A stretch of 10,124 nt of DNA from an uncultured Parvimonas sp. (lineage in GTDB: Bacteria > Bacillota > Clostridia > Tissierellales > Peptoniphilaceae): contig CABRGI010000014.1 of NCBI GenBank assembly GCA_902470455.1, positions 1 to 10,124 of the forward strand. The letters are read 5' to 3'. The notes beneath the pieces were generated by a model. That model was not told the origin of the DNA, did not search any database, and was given only the letters and a program-made list of their open reading frames with translations. Numbering within the stretch: the first letter of the stretch is position 1; each line of letters opens with the position of its first letter. This document shows positions 1 through 6,581 of the stretch, in pieces. The position numbers were made by a program, and so were the translations under genes.

Positions 1-885
1 GTTTTACTTAAAGGATTAACTCAAGCAAAGAAAATATTGAAAGAATTTAAACCTGATGTTGTTATAGGAACCGGAGGTTTTGTAACGGGTCCTGTTTTAT
101 ATAAAGCTCATAGACTTGGGATTTATACAATATTTCATGAACAAAATAGTTATCCCGGAATTACTAATAGAATTCTGTCAAGATATGTTGATTCAATGGC
201 AGTTACTTTCAAAGAATCAATTAAATTTTTTAAAAATAATGAAAAATGTATTGTTACGGGGAATCCTATTAGGAATAGATTTCAAAATTTAGATAGAAAA
301 GAAGCCTTAAAGTTTTTTAAACTGGATGAAAATTCCAAAAATATTTTTTCTTTTGGGGGAAGTAATGGAAGTGAAGAACTTAATAAAGCTATAATTGGAA
401 TATTAGATGAATTTTATGACAATAATGAAATTTCTCTAATTCATGTAACCGGAAAAAAACATTATGATAAATTTTTAGAAGATATAAAAAATAAAGATAT
501 AAAAATAGGAAAAAATATAAAAATTTTACCTTATATGATTGAAATGGATAAGGCATATGGAGTTTCTGATTTGGTTATAACTAGCTCCGGAGCGATAACT
601 TTAGCTGAAATATCTAAGATTGGATTAGCTAGTATTTTAATTCCTAAAGCATATACAACCGAAAATCATCAGGAATTTAATGCAAGGGCGTATAAAGAAA
701 TTGGGGCTGCAGAGCTTATACTTGAGGGTGAGTTAAATTCAGATTTGTTATGGGAAAACATAGAAAAAATAATTTTTGATAATAATAAACTTGAACAAAT
801 GAAAGAAAACGCAAAAAAATTTGCAACACCAAATGCAGCAAATGATTTTGTTTCAATATTTTATGATAAATTTAAAGGGAGATAG
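1..885 (+). CDS. murG: MurG, UDP-GlcNAc:undecaprenyl-PP-MurNAc-pentapeptide GlcNAc transferase (5' truncated)
   Basis: MurG adds GlcNAc to lipid I to form lipid II on the inner face of the cytoplasmic membrane, the last cytoplasmic step of peptidoglycan precursor synthesis. The frame is open from base 1, so the gene starts outside the window. The in-frame TTG at 37 is internal, because the preceding codons (LLKGLTQAKKIL) already match the family. About 294 residues are visible against a usual 355-370, so roughly 65-75 N-terminal residues are missing. Visible family motifs are the GTGGFVTGP loop (from about nt 67), HEQN (136-147), the second glycine-rich loop FGGSNGS (about 352-372), and the UDP-GlcNAc site SSGAITLAEI followed by ENHQEFNA (about 580-690). 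The usual SRAGA reads SSGA here, a mild variant. The stop is 2 nt before divIB, so the two genes are surely co-transcribed. Confidence 0.96.
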   Translation, partial: VLLKGLTQAKKILKEFKPDVVIGTGGFVTGPVLYKAHRLGIYTIFHEQNSYPGITNRILSRYVDSMAVTFKESIKFFKNNEKCIVTGNPIRNRFQNLDRKEALKFFKLDENSKNIFSFGGSNGSEELNKAIIGILDEFYDNNEISLIHVTGKKHYDKFLEDIKNKDIKIGKNIKILPYMIEMDKAYGVSDLVITSSGAITLAEISKIGLASILIPKAYTTENHQEFNARAYKEIGAAELILEGELNSDLLWENIEKIIFDNNKLEQMKENAKKFATPNAANDFVSIFYDKFKGR

Positions 886-887
886 AT

Positions 888-2456
888 ATGTCTAGTAATA
901 ACAAAGGAAAAAAGCCTAAAATATTTGTAAAAAAGAGACCAGATGAAGTAAGTTCAGAATATGATGAATTTTATGAATATGATAACATTAAATCTAGAAA
1001 TAACACTTTAGATGAATCGTTTTTTGAGGAATTTAAAAGTGTAGATTTTGAAAAAATGAATTACGATAAAGAACATTCTTCTTCTGTAAATATAATTGAT
1101 GAAAATATTTCGTCATCCAATATCATAGAAGATGAAGTTATTCAAGAGCTGAAAGATGAAATAGTTGATTTAGAAGAAAAATCAGAAGAAATACTTATAG
1201 ATGACAAAACGGATGAAATAGAGAATAATTTAATTTCAGAAGAATCTATACTTGAGTCTGAAAAAGAAGAAATTGAAAATATTGATGATGAGGATGATGA
1301 TTTTGGAAGTTTAGATTCTGATGAAGATATTTTATTAGAAGAAGAAAATTCTTCTGATAGTGAAATTGAATTTATAGAGGATAAAAAAAATCTATTAATA
1401 GAAGAAAATTTACAGCAGGAAAATTCTCTTGATAATATAAATGAAGAGGAATCAATATTCAATCAATTTAGTATATCAAACGAAGAAGTTTTAAGTAAAG
1501 AGGAAAATTATGATTCTTTATTTGAAAAAGAAGAGATTATTAATTCTTCTAATGAATTAGAAGAAGATGATGATTATGGAAGTTTAGAAGGTGAAACTAC
1601 AGTAGTCCAATCTGGTTATGAAAATATTAATCAAAAAGCAAATTATTATGACAATTTAGTAGATACTACAGATGAATTAGAAGAAGATGAAGATGACGAA
1701 GAATACTATATAGATAAAAAGGGAAGAAAGAAGAAAAGAAGAAGTGGGTTTAGAATATTCTTTAAATTTTTATTGGCATTTTTATTAGCCTCAACTGCTA
1801 TAATGGTATATTTTGGATTGACTCATGACTTATTTAAGATAGATTATATAAATGTAGTAGGTAATATTGCTAATGAAAAAGAGATATTAATTAGTAAAAG
1901 CGGAATAAGTGTTGGCGACAATATATTCCTAGCCTCTTCTAGTAAAATTAAGAAAAACTTAAAAGAACTTTCAAATATTGAGGAAGTTAAAGTAAGAAAA
2001 AATTATCCTAATATAGTTGAGATAGAAGTTAAAGAAAATTTTGTTAGTGCATATATAAATACTGCAAGTGGACTTACTACTATTAATAATTATGGTAAAG
2101 TAAAAGAAGTAGCAACTGATAATTCTAAAGCATCAGGAGCTCAATTAAAAGGAATTACAGAAACAGGATTGAAGGTTGGAGAAGATTTTTCTAAAGATGA
2201 ATTAAAAGTAAAGTTTTTATTGGACCTTTTAACTAAAGAATATTATTCTGATATAGTAAGTATTGATTTTACTAATGATCAAGAAATAATTTTGGAATTA
2301 AAAAACTCTCTAAAAGTTACATTTGGAGATTTAAAAGACTATGCAAAGAAAACACAAATTATAGGAATTTTAATTAAGAAGATTCAATTAGAAGGAATAA
2401 ATGCTAAAGAAATTATATTAAATGTTGGTGAAAATCCAATAATAGTAAAAAAATAG
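888..2456 (+). CDS. divIB: Cell division protein DivIB/FtsQ with a very long acidic cytoplasmic tail
   Basis: DivIB/FtsQ is a bitopic divisome protein that binds FtsL/DivIC and links wall synthesis to the septal ring. The ATG lies 7 nt after an AAAGGGAG ribosome binding site at the end of murG. Residues 1-275 are hydrophilic and dominated by Glu, Asp, Ser and Asn, with no recognisable domain. A basic cluster (K277-R289, containing KKKRR) and one membrane helix (about 290-310) follow. Next comes a POTRA domain opening with FKIDYINVVGN (about 316-385) and the beta domain to the end at 522. Known Firmicute DivIB proteins are about 260-300 residues with a cytoplasmic tail of a few tens of residues, so the tail is several times longer than usual. 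It holds two near copies of DDD(F/Y)GSL(D/E), at 136-143 and 227-234, and a related ELEEDEDD just before the basic cluster. The C-terminal half makes the family call firm; the role of the tail is unknown. Confidence 0.93.
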   Translation: MSSNNKGKKPKIFVKKRPDEVSSEYDEFYEYDNIKSRNNTLDESFFEEFKSVDFEKMNYDKEHSSSVNIIDENISSSNIIEDEVIQELKDEIVDLEEKSEEILIDDKTDEIENNLISEESILESEKEEIENIDDEDDDFGSLDSDEDILLEEENSSDSEIEFIEDKKNLLIEENLQQENSLDNINEEESIFNQFSISNEEVLSKEENYDSLFEKEEIINSSNELEEDDDYGSLEGETTVVQSGYENINQKANYYDNLVDTTDELEEDEDDEEYYIDKKGRKKKRRSGFRIFFKFLLAFLLASTAIMVYFGLTHDLFKIDYINVVGNIANEKEILISKSGISVGDNIFLASSSKIKKNLKELSNIEEVKVRKNYPNIVEIEVKENFVSAYINTASGLTTINNYGKVKEVATDNSKASGAQLKGITETGLKVGEDFSKDELKVKFLLDLLTKEYYSDIVSIDFTNDQEIILELKNSLKVTFGDLKDYAKKTQIIGILIKKIQLEGINAKEIILNVGENPIIVKK

Positions 2457-2479
2457 TAGAATTTTATTTGAAAATTTAG

Positions 2480-2485
2480 TATAAT
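2480..2485 (+). promoter_or_regulatory. Probable -10 box of a promoter for ftsZ-nrdR
   Basis: A perfect TATAAT lies in the 80-nt gap between divIB and ftsZ, about 50 nt upstream of the ftsZ start. The hexamer 17 nt further up (around 2457-2462) is a poor -35. The nearby TTGAAA (2468-2473) is only 6 nt away and cannot serve. A small inverted repeat, ATAAC-4 nt-GTTAT (2484-2497), falls over the expected start site. ftsZ may also be reached by read-through from divIB, since no terminator is visible between them. Confidence 0.45.
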
Positions 2486-2536
2486 AACAATGGTTATCTA
2501 AAAAATTAAGTATAAAATAAATAGGAGGAAGTTAAC

Positions 2537-3592
2537 ATGGCATTTGAAATGGAAGTTTATGGAAATGATTTAGCAAAAATTAAAGTTTTCGGTATTGGTG
2601 GCGGTGGAAATAACGCTATTTCTAGAATGAAAGAATCTGGATTAAGGGGCGTTGAATTTGTTGCTGTTAATACAGATAGACAAATTTTAAATTCTATTGA
2701 TATAGAAACTAAGATTCAAATAGGAGAAAAATTAACAAGAGGACTTGGTGCCGGTGCAAATCCATCAGTTGGAGAAAAAGCTGCCGAAGAAAGTAAAGAT
2801 GAAATTATGAAAGCACTTGAAGGAACTGATATGGTATTTGTAACTGCCGGTATGGGTGGTGGAACTGGTACAGGCGCTGCTCCTATTGTTGCAGGTATTG
2901 CAAAAGAAATGGGTATTTTAACTGTAGGGGTAGTTACTAAGCCATTTACTTTTGAAGGAAGAAAAAGAGCTATTCAAGCTGAACAAGGTATTGAAGCTCT
3001 TAAAGAAAAAGTTGATACATTAATTACCATTCCAAATGATAAATTAATTCAAATTTCTGAAAAGAGAACAACTATGTTGGAAGCATTTGCTATGGCTGAT
3101 GAAGTTTTAATGAATGGTATCCAAGGTATTTCTGATTTAATAGCTGTTCCAAGTATCATTAATTTAGACTTTGCCGATGTTAAGTCAGTTATGGAAGATA
3201 AAGGCGTTGCTCATATGGGAATTGGTATAGCAAGTGGAGAAAACAGAGCTATCGAAGCTGCTAAAATGGCAATTAACAGTCCATTACTTGAGACTTCTAT
3301 TGATGGTGCAAGAGCTGTTCTTCTTAATGTTACTGCTGCAAATGTTGGTATATTTGAAGCTAATGAAGCTGCAGAATTAATTAGAGAAGCTATTGATGCA
3401 GATGCCAATGTTATTTTCGGTACTGGTGTTGATGAATCATTAGGTGATGATATTAAGATTACTGTTATTGCTACAGGTTTTGATCCACTAGTTTCCGGAG
3501 GAATTAGAAAATCATCAGGTCTTGAAAAGAAGTCTTCTTTAGACAAAAAAGATGATGGATTAGATTTAGATATTCCAAGTTTCTTAAGATAA
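2537..3592 (+). CDS. ftsZ: FtsZ, tubulin-like GTPase of the division ring
   Basis: FtsZ polymerises with GTP into the Z ring that places and drives septation. The ATG follows AGGAGGA (2523-2529) at good spacing. Visible motifs: the nucleotide-binding GIGGGGNNA (19-27), the tubulin signature GGGTGTG (107-113), GRKRA (141-145), IPND (166-169 region) and the T7 catalytic loop NLDFADV (209-215). The globular part ends near residue 315 (IATGF). A linker of under 30 residues follows, with a Lys/Ser-rich first half and an Asp-rich second half, then the conserved C-terminal peptide DIPSFLR as the very end. At 351 residues it is shorter than B. subtilis FtsZ (about 380), mainly because of the short linker and the missing basic tail after FLR. 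Codons are richer in GGT, GCT and ACT than in neighbouring genes, consistent with high expression. No ftsA is adjacent. Confidence 0.99.
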   Translation: MAFEMEVYGNDLAKIKVFGIGGGGNNAISRMKESGLRGVEFVAVNTDRQILNSIDIETKIQIGEKLTRGLGAGANPSVGEKAAEESKDEIMKALEGTDMVFVTAGMGGGTGTGAAPIVAGIAKEMGILTVGVVTKPFTFEGRKRAIQAEQGIEALKEKVDTLITIPNDKLIQISEKRTTMLEAFAMADEVLMNGIQGISDLIAVPSIINLDFADVKSVMEDKGVAHMGIGIASGENRAIEAAKMAINSPLLETSIDGARAVLLNVTAANVGIFEANEAAELIREAIDADANVIFGTGVDESLGDDIKITVIATGFDPLVSGGIRKSSGLEKKSSLDKKDDGLDLDIPSFLR

Positions 3593-4038
3593 TGAAATGC
3601 CCTAATTGTGGAGAAGAAACTACAAGAGTTTTAGATTCCAGAAATTCAAATGATAAAACTTATGTAAAGAGAAGAAGAGTTTGTGAAGAATGTAATTACA
3701 AATTTACAACTTATGAAAAAATGCCTGAATTTGTAATTTTTGTATTAAAAAAGGACGGATCAAGACAGATTTTCTCCAGAAATAAAGTTTTTGCTGGTAT
3801 AAAAAAATGCTGTGAAAAAAGAACTATTAAAGATAAAGAAATAGAAGATGTTATAGATAGTATTGAAAAAGATATTAGACAAAACTACAAAAATGAAATC
3901 AAATCTACTCAGATTGGAGAGTTAGTTTTAAAATATCTAAAATCGCTTGATGAAGTTTCTTATGTGCGTTTTGCCGCAGTATATAAGGATTTTAAAGATA
4001 TAAAATCATTTATGGAATATTTACAAAAAGAATTTTAG
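3592..4038 (+). CDS. nrdR: NrdR, transcriptional repressor of ribonucleotide reductase genes
   Basis: NrdR senses ATP/dATP through an ATP-cone and represses nrd operons by binding paired NrdR boxes. The protein is 148 residues, close to the family norm of 150-160. An N-terminal zinc ribbon is seen as CPNC (C3, C6) and CEEC (C31, C34), with the typical TRVLDSR between them and FTTYEKMP after. The ATP-cone follows from about residue 49 (VLKKDGSRQIFSRNKV) to about 135. The start overlaps the ftsZ stop in a TAATG arrangement (1 base shared), and I see no Shine-Dalgarno in the preceding 15 bases. Translation is therefore probably coupled to ftsZ. An intrinsic terminator begins right after the stop, so ftsZ-nrdR form a closed unit. 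I found no convincing NrdR box in the window, so its targets lie elsewhere. Confidence 0.97.
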   Translation: MKCPNCGEETTRVLDSRNSNDKTYVKRRRVCEECNYKFTTYEKMPEFVIFVLKKDGSRQIFSRNKVFAGIKKCCEKRTIKDKEIEDVIDSIEKDIRQNYKNEIKSTQIGELVLKYLKSLDEVSYVRFAAVYKDFKDIKSFMEYLQKEF

Positions 4039-4068
4039 GAGATGAATTAATAATTCATCTCTTTTTTT
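4039..4068 (+). terminator. Intrinsic terminator of ftsZ-nrdR
   Basis: GAGATGAATTA (4039-4049) is perfectly complementary to TAATTCATCTC (4051-4061). The inner A-T pairs would open to leave a normal loop. Seven T residues follow at 4062-4068. It starts directly after the nrdR stop codon. Confidence 0.92.
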
Positions 4069-4142
4069 ATGGATTGTAGTGTTATTACTTAATAGAATTA
4101 ACAGTAATTTAGGCTATTCTAATTTATTTTTTTTACAATTTA
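4069..4142. other. Intergenic spacer with no recognised gene
   Basis: This AT-rich spacer between the nrdR terminator and the next promoter contains no ORF of note. It has a weak inverted repeat, ATTACT (4084-4089) with AGTAAT (4103-4108), 13 nt apart, and a T tract (about 4126-4134). I see no RNA gene or known riboswitch in it. Confidence 0.5.
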
Positions 4143-4151
4143 TGTTAAAAT
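4143..4151 (+). promoter_or_regulatory. Extended -10 promoter for the 4213-6581 operon
   Basis: TG-T-TAAAAT (4143-4151) fits an extended -10 element. The -35 position (about 4123-4128, TTTATT) is weak, as is common for extended -10 promoters. TTTACA at 4132-4137 is too close to act as the -35. Transcription would start near 4158, giving a leader of about 55 nt before the ATG at 4213. The upstream terminator at 4039-4068 supports a new transcription unit here. Confidence 0.55.
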
Positions 4152-4212
4152 AATAATGGATTATAATTTGAAATTTATTTTATTAGTTTCGATATCTTTT
4201 AGGGAGAGTTTT

Positions 4213-4704
4213 ATGAAAAAAAATATTAAACCTGTATATATTATAGTATTAATTATAGAAATTATAGGATTGGGATTGATTTTTTATCAGTCAAGTTTGG
4301 AAAGAGCTAATGTTAGAAAAGAGAGAGAAAAATATTATATAGTAACAGATATGAATAAAAATGATGTTTTAAAAATAGAAAAAAAACATCTTTCTTCTCA
4401 AGAGTTAAATAAAATAGTAATTACTAAAGCTGAAAATGATAAAAAATATATTGTGGAAGATAAGAAATTAATGGATGATATTATTGCAAAGATAGAATTT
4501 AGTAAATTTGTATCTAATTCTGAACTTTTAATGGGAAAAGAAGATATAACTATAACTTTTGAAAGTAATAATAATGTATTTAGTATTTCTTTATCAGAAG
4601 AAGATAAAACAGCAGTTTTAAAATATAATGAGTATTCATTTTTTGTAACTGTTCCAGATGGTTTTTATAATTTTGTTTATGAGTTATATTCTAAAATTTC
4701 TTAG
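4213..4704 (+). CDS. Hypothetical small single-pass membrane protein
   Basis: I do not recognise this 163-residue protein. The start at 4213 is chosen because AGGGAG (4201-4206) sits 6 nt before it. An in-frame ATG at 4156 overlaps the predicted transcription start, has no ribosome binding site, and would put extra residues in front of an already complete N-terminus. Residues 1-7 are basic (MKKNIKP) and residues 8-25 form one hydrophobic helix, interrupted by Glu16. A highly charged stretch (ERANVRKEREK) follows, so the rest should lie outside the membrane. There is no lipobox cysteine. Residues about 45-163 look like a small alpha/beta domain: strands around KIVITKA, DITITFES, VFSISLS and YSFFVTV, and a closing helix FYNFVYELYSKI. 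It resembles the general build of small exported Firmicute proteins of unknown function, but no family is assigned. It is 14 nt upstream of prmC and shares its promoter. Confidence 0.8.
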   Translation: MKKNIKPVYIIVLIIEIIGLGLIFYQSSLERANVRKEREKYYIVTDMNKNDVLKIEKKHLSSQELNKIVITKAENDKKYIVEDKKLMDDIIAKIEFSKFVSNSELLMGKEDITITFESNNNVFSISLSEEDKTAVLKYNEYSFFVTVPDGFYNFVYELYSKIS

Positions 4705-4718
4705 AATAGGAGTTTTTT

Positions 4719-5512
4719 ATGAATATAAATGAATTAATTGAAAAGCATGGAGATACAAATGAAAATTGGTTAATTTTAGAATTTTTAACAGACAAAAAGC
4801 CTATTGAATTAAAAATTAACCTGAATTTTTGTGTTGATAGTATTTATGACGAATTTTTAAATATAATTGAAAAGAGAAAAAAAAATTATCCTTTACAATA
4901 CATTTTTGGAAAATGGGAATTTTACGGTTTGGAGTTATTTGTTGACGAATCTGCTTTAATTCCAAGATTTGAAACTGAAATTTTAGTTGATGAAATTTTA
5001 AAATTGGACTGTAAAAAGGATAAAATTTTAGATATAGGTTGTGGTAGTGGAGCTATAAGCCTTGCACTTGCAGATAATTTGAGAAAATCACAAATTTATG
5101 GTATTGATATAAGCAAAGAAGCAATAAATTTATCAAAAAGAAATAAAGAAAAATTAAATTTAAAAAATGTGGAATTTTTTGAAAGTGATATTTTTTCAAA
5201 TGTAAAAATTTTGATATTATAGTTTCAAATCCTCCTTATATTGATGAAGCTGAAATGAAAACTTTAGAAAAAGAATTATCTTTTGAACCACAAAATGCAT
5301 TATATGGTGGGAAAGATGGATTGTTTTTTTATAGAGAAATAATAGAGAAATCTCTCAACTATATATCAGAAAAAGGAGTTTTGACTTTTGAAATTGGATA
5401 TAATCAAATGGATATTATATCTAGTTTATTGATTGAAAAAGGTTTTGAAATTTTACTTCAAAAAAAAGATTTTTCAGGTTTTGATAGAATTATAATAGCT
5501 AAGAGGAGATAA
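4719..5512 (+). pseudogene. prmC: PrmC (HemK), N5-glutamine methyltransferase of release factors, with a one-base frameshift
   Basis: PrmC uses S-adenosylmethionine to methylate the Gln of the GGQ motif in RF1 and RF2, which raises termination efficiency. The ATG is preceded by AGGAG (4708-4712). The first frame (4719-5222) encodes the helical N-terminal domain with YPLQYIFGKWEFYG (57-70), IPRFETE (81-87, usually IPRPETE) and the SAM motif LDIGCGSGAISLALA (104-118). It stops at TAG 5220-5222. The -1 frame continues with FDIIVSNPPYI (NPPY codons at 5228-5239), then the PQNALYGGKDGLFFYREI segment and a normal C-terminus ending at 5512. Joining the frames at A5T4 (5204-5212) gives NVKNFDII, exactly family-like, and a product of 264 residues, near the usual 280. 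As written, the first-frame protein lacks the substrate-binding NPPY motif and should be inactive. The cause may be a sequencing error, a real deletion, or recoding on the A run. The ATG at 5255 has no ribosome binding site and lies after NPPY, so it is not a separate gene. Confidence 0.9.
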
Positions 5513-5513
5513 A

Positions 5514-6035
5514 ATGATTTTAATTAGCCTATTTTTATTATTTTTATTTATAGGAGCGTATAATTTCGGTGGAGGATATGCGATGATTCCACTAATTATA
5601 TCTCTTGTTGTAGATAAATATGCTTGGATAAGAATGAATGACTTTATAAATTTTGTTACCATTTCTCAAATAACACCAGGTCCAATAGCTATAAATCTTG
5701 CAACATTTGTTGGATATACAGTTGGGAATGGAGTTTTAGGATCTATAATTACAACAATAGCTGTAGTTTTGCCAAGTTTTATACTAATAACTTTAATAGT
5801 ATTTTTTATGCAAAAATTTAAAGATAATATACATATTAAAAATTTTTTTACAGGAATTAGACCTATCGTACTTGGATTAATTGCATCCAGTTGTGTTGCA
5901 GTTATAGATTCTGATTTTTACACTTTTTATTCGATTGTTACTTTTGGAATAATTTTTTACTTAACTACTTATAAAAATTTACATCCGATAATTGCGATAT
6001 TTTTAACCGGTTTAATCGGAATGTGGCTTGTTTAG
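5514..6035 (+). CDS. ChrA-family (chromate transporter) half-size protein, N-domain type
   Basis: This is a 173-residue, strongly hydrophobic inner-membrane protein of the CHR family, whose characterised members export chromate (with roles for sulfate proposed in some). The family marks are FGGGYAMIPL (18-27), a WI pair about ten residues later, and SQITPGPIAINLATFVGY (51-68), followed by further hydrophobic helices to the end. Full-length ChrA proteins are about 400 residues and contain two such domains. This gene encodes only one, and its partner is the next gene. The start is 1 nt after the prmC stop and has AGGAG (5504-5508) inside the prmC 3' end, so it belongs to the same operon. Chromate is an unlikely natural substrate for an anaerobe, so the real cargo is uncertain. 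The older name ywrA/ywrB is used for such pairs in Bacillus. Confidence 0.9.
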   Translation: MILISLFLLFLFIGAYNFGGGYAMIPLIISLVVDKYAWIRMNDFINFVTISQITPGPIAINLATFVGYTVGNGVLGSIITTIAVVLPSFILITLIVFFMQKFKDNIHIKNFFTGIRPIVLGLIASSCVAVIDSDFYTFYSIVTFGIIFYLTTYKNLHPIIAIFLTGLIGMWLV

Positions 6036-6044
6036 GAGGTAATT

Positions 6045-6581
6045 ATGTTATTTCAATTATTTAAGACATTTTTATGGATAAACACTCTAACCGTTGGCGG
6101 TGGAGCTGCTATGATTCCGGTTATAAATAAAGAAATTGTTGAAAAAAAGAAGTATATGACTCAGGAAGAGTTTTTAGATGCTCTTGGTATAGCACAGAGC
6201 GTTCCCGGCGTTTTAGGTTGTAATATAAGCATTATAGTAGGATATAAGTTAAAAGGCTTGGCAGGAGCATTAGTTTGCTTGTTCTGTTCAATTTTTCCCG
6301 CTTTTTTGTCAATTCTTATAATTGCTATATTTTTCAAAGATATGAGTGCGAATTACTATGTAAGTAAATTTTTTGTCGCTGTTAAACCCGCTTTAATTGC
6401 AGTTTTAGCATCAGCGGTTGTAATACTTGGGAAAAAGACAAGGTCAAAGGCTATTCATTATTTAATTAGCTTTATAGTTTTAATTTTAGTCAGTTATTTT
6501 AAAATAAGTCCTTTTCTTGTAATATTTTTGGGCGGATTCGGATATGTTTTATATTGCAAGTTTTTAGTGGATAGACATTAA
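6045..6581 (+). CDS. ChrA-family (chromate transporter) half-size protein, C-domain type
   Basis: This is the second half-size CHR transporter, 178 residues, also almost entirely hydrophobic helices. It has VGGGAAMIPV (17-26) and AQSVPGVLGCN (50-60) where its neighbour has FGGGYAMIPL and SQITPGPIAIN. The pair are clearly homologous halves, with the second carrying the diverged motif TPGP to VPGV. In known paired CHR systems both halves are needed and probably form a heterodimer equivalent to one long ChrA. The AGGAGGT ribosome binding site (6034-6040) overlaps the stop codon of the upstream gene, which suggests tight co-translation. Its stop codon runs directly into the inverted repeat upstream of lepB, and I see no U-rich terminator there. 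Confidence 0.9.
   Translation: MLFQLFKTFLWINTLTVGGGAAMIPVINKEIVEKKKYMTQEEFLDALGIAQSVPGVLGCNISIIVGYKLKGLAGALVCLFCSIFPAFLSILIIAIFFKDMSANYYVSKFFVAVKPALIAVLASAVVILGKKTRSKAIHYLISFIVLILVSYFKISPFLVIFLGGFGYVLYCKFLVDRH

Noticed and set aside
37..39. TTG at 37 as the murG start
   Set aside because: The upstream codons from base 1 are open and match MurG, so the gene simply runs off the window edge.
1142..1462. Minus-strand open frame opposite the acidic part of divIB
   Set aside because: Ser-rich product produced by GAA/GAT repeats read backwards. It has no ribosome binding site and lies wholly inside a real gene.
3211..3546. Minus-strand open frame inside ftsZ
   Set aside because: It is antisense to conserved FtsZ coding sequence, with no start signal and no family resemblance.
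4084..4108. Inverted repeat ATTACT/AGTAAT as an operator or hairpin
   Set aside because: Six-base AT-rich arms 13 nt apart are expected by chance at this base composition.
4156..4158. ATG at 4156 as the start of the hypothetical protein
   Set aside because: It overlaps the expected transcription start and has no ribosome binding site. The ATG at 4213 has AGGGAG at the right distance and a normal basic-hydrophobic N-terminus.
5255..5512. A separate small gene starting at ATG 5255
   Set aside because: The same frame extends upstream through the PrmC NPPY motif. There is no ribosome binding site before 5255, so this is the frameshifted end of prmC.
5474..5662. Minus-strand open frame across the prmC end and chrA start
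   Set aside because: It is short, opposite two real genes, and lacks a plausible start signal.
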